The position numbers and the translations under genes were made by a program. A stretch of DNA of 64,000 nucleotides from Lacunisphaera limnophila (GTDB lineage: Bacteria; Verrucomicrobiota; Verrucomicrobiia; Opitutales; Opitutaceae), in NCBI RefSeq assembly GCF_001746835.1, contig NZ_CP016094.1, forward strand, positions 3,673,501-3,737,500, read 5' to 3'. Of the stretch, positions 60,490 to 64,000 are shown piece after piece; the stretch's first letter is position 1; each line of letters opens with the position of its first letter. The notes under the pieces were generated by a model, which worked only from the letters and a program-made list of their open reading frames with translations, had not been told where the DNA came from and did not search any database.

Positions 60490-61752
60490 TTATTTCCGCA
60501 GTCCACGATCGGTGGCCAGCAGTTTGCGATAAAATGTGTCTAGATTGTGGAAACCGCGGCGACGATTTCGCTCCGCGCCCCGAAATACAATTACGTCATA
60601 CCCGATTTTCTTGCAGATATCGCACGGGCAGGCTTCCCACGGACGGTTGGCGAGCGTATGTCGGTATTCTTGTTCGCGGGCTTTGATTTTCAGCGGGTTG
60701 CCCTGGATGTCCTCATCATACATCACCGTATAGTCCATGAGCAGTTTGAGCGTTTCGTCCAATGCCACTTCAGTCGATGCGTAGGCGCGTAGAGCGGCCA
60801 GCGAACTACGCTCGAGTTTGATGGCCGCCGTTTGATTCACCTCGCCGGCCAGGATCCGCGCCTTCAACTTCGCATTGGCGTCGACCTGAGGAATCCGCAG
60901 GGCGATAAAGTTCTCCTTGGAGGTCTGATAGTTATCCTTCGCGCTCTTGAATGCCTGAAGCAACGGCGCCGTACTGTCGAAACTCGCAGCACCATAGCGG
61001 GAGAAATCGAAAATCTTCTCGAGGCGGGTGACACCCAAAAGATGAAACTTCGTCGTATTTTTTCGAACTTCCGACACTCGCTCCATCACCTGCAGGATCT
61101 CGGTAGTCTTGAGCGGGACCAGGCCGCCCATGGCGATGTAGTCATAACCCATCTTCTGAAGTTTGGTGACCGAGTCGGCGTAAGAGTCAGGACTCCATCC
61201 TTGAGCCACTCCCATGGGTGAGAAGGAACATCCTTTGCTTCGTTTCCAAAACTGCGCGGCTAGGTCGAGGGTGAGTTCGCGACGACGGTGGGCTTCGGCC
61301 GCCGCTGGATCCTGCTTCCTCGCCTTGGGCTTGTCCCACTCCGAGCGAAAAGCCAAAATGACATGATCCACGGAGATGCCGTAGGTGAATCCACACTGGT
61401 CGTAAAAGTGGACGACCTCCTCCACGGTGTAGGGTGGTTCGGGGTCGTCGCGGTAGGAAAACGCACCGCAGTCACCGATCACCTTCATGTCTTTCGAACC
61501 CGCTGTTTCATCGAGGCGCAGAAACTTTCGCACGCCGAGGCGCAATAGCCGCTGCTGCTGTGCCAGCGTATAGCGGGTCTTAACAATCGCCTTCGAAACC
61601 AGCATGCCATCGTAAGGCGGACGCTTAAATAGTTCGTGGGCGTAGGCGTCTGTGCGCTGGCGCATCCGGTCGGTAGCCCGTTCCTCGCGAACAAAGTCGA
61701 AGTTCGGGTCCACCAAGTCTTGAGCGTCGGGAAGATAAAATTGCATACGCAT
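60490..61752 (-). CDS. dpdA: DpdA-like DNA transglycosylase (TGT family)
   Basis: A 420-residue TGT-fold protein. GDCGAFSY (93-100) supplies the base-recognition Asp94 and SVDH at 127-130 is conserved. GGL at 209-211 and HLLGVTR (237-243) line the base pocket. Asp259 in ASFDST sits where TGT has its nucleophile. The zinc site CPCDIC (375, 377, 380) with His402 follows. This is the DpdA branch, which swaps guanine for preQ0 in DNA, rather than tRNA TGT, inferred from its neighbours and insertions. ATG 61752 or 61746. PreQ0 must be made by genes outside the window. The two DGQHR genes flank it. Confidence 0.85.
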   Translation of the reverse strand: MRMQFYLPDAQDLVDPNFDFVREERATDRMRQRTDAYAHELFKRPPYDGMLVSKAIVKTRYTLAQQQRLLRLGVRKFLRLDETAGSKDMKVIGDCGAFSYRDDPEPPYTVEEVVHFYDQCGFTYGISVDHVILAFRSEWDKPKARKQDPAAAEAHRRRELTLDLAAQFWKRSKGCSFSPMGVAQGWSPDSYADSVTKLQKMGYDYIAMGGLVPLKTTEILQVMERVSEVRKNTTKFHLLGVTRLEKIFDFSRYGAASFDSTAPLLQAFKSAKDNYQTSKENFIALRIPQVDANAKLKARILAGEVNQTAAIKLERSSLAALRAYASTEVALDETLKLLMDYTVMYDEDIQGNPLKIKAREQEYRHTLANRPWEACPCDICKKIGYDVIVFRGAERNRRRGFHNLDTFYRKLLATDRGLRK

Positions 61753-61765
61753 GAGCTAATGTCTC

Positions 61766-62938
61766 TCAGTGACCGGACGTCCTCCGTTCCACATAGGTTC
61801 TCAAAAGAAAATTCGTCAGGCCCCGAACGTGTCGGGAGACGTTCTCGAGTTCATTCCATTGCAGGCCGAGTCCCTCCCAGTTGCCCTCTGTCCAACGGCA
61901 AAACGGCTGGATGACTTCGAGTTCCGCGACCACTTCGTCCACCGCATTACTCGCACGGAGATCAATTTGTGGCATGATGCGGTCCATCAATCGCGACATC
62001 GCCGTTAGACCGGCGCTGTGCATCAGTCGACTCTCGCACGGCGGGCGTCCCCATGCTTCCGGAAACACGCGTTTCACCGCCAACCAATAGGTCATGACCG
62101 TCAGCCAAATCCGGTCCACATCGGCATCGTTCGACGCGAGATTGCGGAAGACAAAAAGACAGCCGGAGGGCTGCACGAGGCTCTCGCGCAGGGCCTTGAG
62201 CAGCGGGCCGTCCGGAATCACACGGTGCTCTTTATCCGCCTCGCTCGTCGAGGCCCGCTTGATCAGACCAAAGAAAGGCGAATCCTTCTCGCTATTGAGG
62301 GAATTAAGCAGCGCGGACGGCAGACGACTGGCCGAGGTGTTGCCCGTGATCGGCGCCGATACTTCCGGCAGAAGTTCCGTGACCAATCCACGCGGCAGCG
62401 GCCTAGAATTGTTGATGCGAAGGAATTGATCGCGCTGGCGCTCGATATTGTCCGTTATGAAGGCACACACGGGGATTGGTAGTCCGGTTCGCTTGCTCTT
62501 AGAAACCGCGAGTGCCCGTTGTTGACCATCCACGATCCAACCCGGCTTCGTTTCTGCTGAATCTCCGGGAACCGGAATGAATAAGTCCCCCGCCTTCGAT
62601 AGGCCGTCGGTCACGTTCGGCCCGCGACTGCCTACGAACCTCACCTTCGAACTAAACGCAACAATTACGGCGTGGGGAAACAAGACATCCGGACCATCAA
62701 GGTACTCCACGATGTCACGCACGTGGCGCTTTACCTCGGGTCGCTGGTAGCCGATTAGCTTACCCGCCTCGTCACGGGAAATGCGAGACACGTCGGCCAC
62801 GGCAAGCAGTTCCTCGCCCGTAAGCGCAAACAGGTAGATATCGGAGTTTTCACTTTGCGCCAATTGCAGCACCCGCCGCTTGAGCGTAGTTTTTGGCTTC
62901 GATGGAGATTCCGGTTGCTCTGATTTGTTGCGCGCCAT
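61766..62938 (-). CDS. DGQHR-domain protein, DpdB-like (copy 2)
   Basis: A 390-residue protein with the same plan as copy 1: GYQRPEVKRHVRDIVEYL near residue 64, core PGWIVDGQQRALAV (DGQQR at 137-141) and FLRINNSRPLPRGLVTELL. The C-terminal ends of both copies also align (AWTEGEWELAP and RWTEGNWEGLG with later TNYLL/TNFLL), so both are full length. It has a 20-residue Lys-rich N-terminal tail absent in copy 1. ATG 62938; two bases from the preceding gene and 13 bases before dpdA. Two DpdB-like subunits around one DpdA could form a mixed complex. Confidence 0.75.
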   Translation of the reverse strand: MARNKSEQPESPSKPKTTLKRRVLQLAQSENSDIYLFALTGEELLAVADVSRISRDEAGKLIGYQRPEVKRHVRDIVEYLDGPDVLFPHAVIVAFSSKVRFVGSRGPNVTDGLSKAGDLFIPVPGDSAETKPGWIVDGQQRALAVSKSKRTGLPIPVCAFITDNIERQRDQFLRINNSRPLPRGLVTELLPEVSAPITGNTSASRLPSALLNSLNSEKDSPFFGLIKRASTSEADKEHRVIPDGPLLKALRESLVQPSGCLFVFRNLASNDADVDRIWLTVMTYWLAVKRVFPEAWGRPPCESRLMHSAGLTAMSRLMDRIMPQIDLRASNAVDEVVAELEVIQPFCRWTEGNWEGLGLQWNELENVSRHVRGLTNFLLRTYVERRTSGH

Positions 62939-62940
62939 GG

Positions 62941-63900
62941 TTAGAGGTTATTTTTGACCGCCGTGTGCAGCTTGCGAAACCGAGTTTGTTCGCACGCAAA
63001 GCCCGCCCTCCGAAACCGCGCGAGCAAAGGCGAGGCCGTGAGGTCGGAGTTCTTTCGGAGTGCGGATTGAATAAAGCGACTCACCTGGTCGTCAGTTTTA
63101 CCCGTCCGCACAGGAAACGGTCTGATGTGCGCGCGCAGAGGCTTAAGGGTTGCGGCTGCCAGCTCGACGTCTGCTGCCCGGCGATGTAGTTTTTTGGCGA
63201 GAAACAGGCCAGCTCGGGCTAATACGGTACCCCGGGTGCCGCCCAATGCCCGATAGAGGTCGCCGGAAACGTCCACGACCCTCGGCATCCGGCGAACAGC
63301 GGCGGAAGTTGGAGTAGCCAGCACAATTGTCCTAGCCAGGCCCTCCTCGTCGCGGAGCAAAGCATCGAGGTCGCCTAAAACAGCCGCCATGTAAGCGGCA
63401 GGCAGCGCTATAATATGAGTCGACTGGCGATACTTCTTTACCGTCGCGTGCAGGGATCGCGGCCCGGTCCACGGACCGGGCCATTGGTTGAGCAGGCTCC
63501 ACCAGTCTCGGTTGCGCTGAACCGCTCCCCGAGGACCGCTGATCGCATTTGCAGCGCCAGGGGCAAAGGTGGCATCGTAGGCCGGCACCAAATTGTCGGG
63601 CGCGAGCAATCCGAGACCGGCGGAAACGATCCGGATTTCCACCCCTCCGCGCCGTAAAGCGGCGTGCTCGGTGCGTAGCTCTTTCCAGATGCCGCCGCCG
63701 TAAAGGTCGATTGCTCTCACCCAGGATTTAGAAGGGGTACCCTCGACCGCTTTCTGCCACCGGCCCATTACCTCCACCAGTGGATCCCCGTTCTTGGGCG
63801 CAGCGGCCGTCCCCAACGCCAAATGGCTGCCAGCAATTCCGCGTTTGGTCAGGGAACAGGAGAGATACACGAAAACTGCTGGTGAATCTTTGGGGGGCAC
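62941..63900 (-). CDS. DUF6884-like protein, first gene of the DpdA operon
   Basis: A 319-residue protein. The N-terminal half resembles DUF6884-type proteins: VYLSCSLTKRGIAGSH (Cys-Ser near residue 14), RAIDLYGGGIWKELRTEH and IRIVSAGLGLLAPDNLVPAYDATF. The second half (about 180-319) has a helical region and basic end. Its role is unknown; the fold has been likened to base-recognising enzymes, so action on a modified base or on DNA is possible, which is speculation. GTG start at 63900. It is two bases from the DpdB-like gene. DpdC (which converts preQ0 in DNA to ADG) is not clearly matched by it. Confidence 0.6.
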   Translation of the reverse strand: MPPKDSPAVFVYLSCSLTKRGIAGSHLALGTAAAPKNGDPLVEVMGRWQKAVEGTPSKSWVRAIDLYGGGIWKELRTEHAALRRGGVEIRIVSAGLGLLAPDNLVPAYDATFAPGAANAISGPRGAVQRNRDWWSLLNQWPGPWTGPRSLHATVKKYRQSTHIIALPAAYMAAVLGDLDALLRDEEGLARTIVLATPTSAAVRRMPRVVDVSGDLYRALGGTRGTVLARAGLFLAKKLHRRAADVELAAATLKPLRAHIRPFPVRTGKTDDQVSRFIQSALRKNSDLTASPLLARFRRAGFACEQTRFRKLHTAVKNNL

Positions 63901-64000
63901 ACTGCAATTTCTTAGGCCATACTATTTGATGCAACTGTAATTTAGCCGGCGTTTCCCCTAAAATCTCAAGCCGTGCTTTCCAAGGCCTGCAAGAGCGCTG
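63901..64000 (-). promoter_or_regulatory. upstream region of the DpdA operon
   Basis: AT-rich compared with the operon, no gene seen. It should hold the operon promoter. The window ends here, so more genes of the system may follow. Confidence 0.35.

Noticed and set aside
62941-63900. DpdC assignment
   Set aside because: The motifs fit DUF6884 proteins; nothing specific to DpdC could be recognised.

Overview
The first ~46 kb is GC-rich chromosome (codons mostly ending in G or C) and the gene set points to a Verrucomicrobia member, most likely Opitutaceae-like. This placement rests on the tandem prepilin-like genes with long leaders, two divergent Rho paralogues, the polyphosphate gene cluster and the many small palindromes between and inside genes. 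It is an inference, because no rRNA or marker gene was compared.

Layout of the chromosomal part. 1-3.7 kb: the end of a DinG/XPD helicase, a PP2C phosphatase, a small TPR-like protein and a nucleotidyltransferase. 3.9 kb: an elongator-type tRNA-Met with a clear terminator. 4.06-9.09 kb: six translationally coupled prepilin-like genes on the minus strand; most of their leader peptides carry palindromic repeat sequence in frame. 9.1-14.2 kb: acetyl-CoA synthetase, a divergent Rho and an unrecognised toroid-like protein. 14.4-19.7 kb: a polyphosphate locus (two-domain PPK2, single-domain PPK2, a lysine-rich histone-like protein, PPK1). 21-26 kb: a SpoIIE-type phosphatase and a likely peptide-export cassette (peptidase/ABC exporter, secreted TPR protein, 61-residue double-glycine peptide). 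27-29 kb: metallophosphoesterase and YhaM-like nuclease. 29.3-37.7 kb: GspF, GspE, PilT, a second GspE, a second Rho with a glycine-rich insert, and CoaE, all on the minus strand; these would power the pilus or secretion machine whose pseudopilins lie at 4-9 kb. 37.7-46 kb: HD phosphohydrolase, ComM, MYG1-like protein, TrhO, DEAD-box helicase, S4 protein, CvfB-like protein and small unknowns.

From about 46.16 kb to the window end lies an integrated mobile element with visibly lower GC. It starts at a 20-bp remnant of a tRNA 3' end, followed by a tyrosine integrase. It carries an EEP-fold nuclease, PcfJ-like and HNH proteins, an AlpA-like regulator, a possible HUH relaxase, a membrane protein, a RepA/AAA_25-like ATPase, an orphan Xre/ParS-type protein, and an iteron-like array. 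At its far end is a tight four-gene operon: a DUF6884-like protein, a DGQHR (DpdB-like) protein, a DpdA-like transglycosylase and a second DGQHR protein. DpdA and DpdB belong to the system that puts 7-deazaguanine bases into DNA, so this operon is the best candidate for an unusual system in the window. The other end of the element lies outside.
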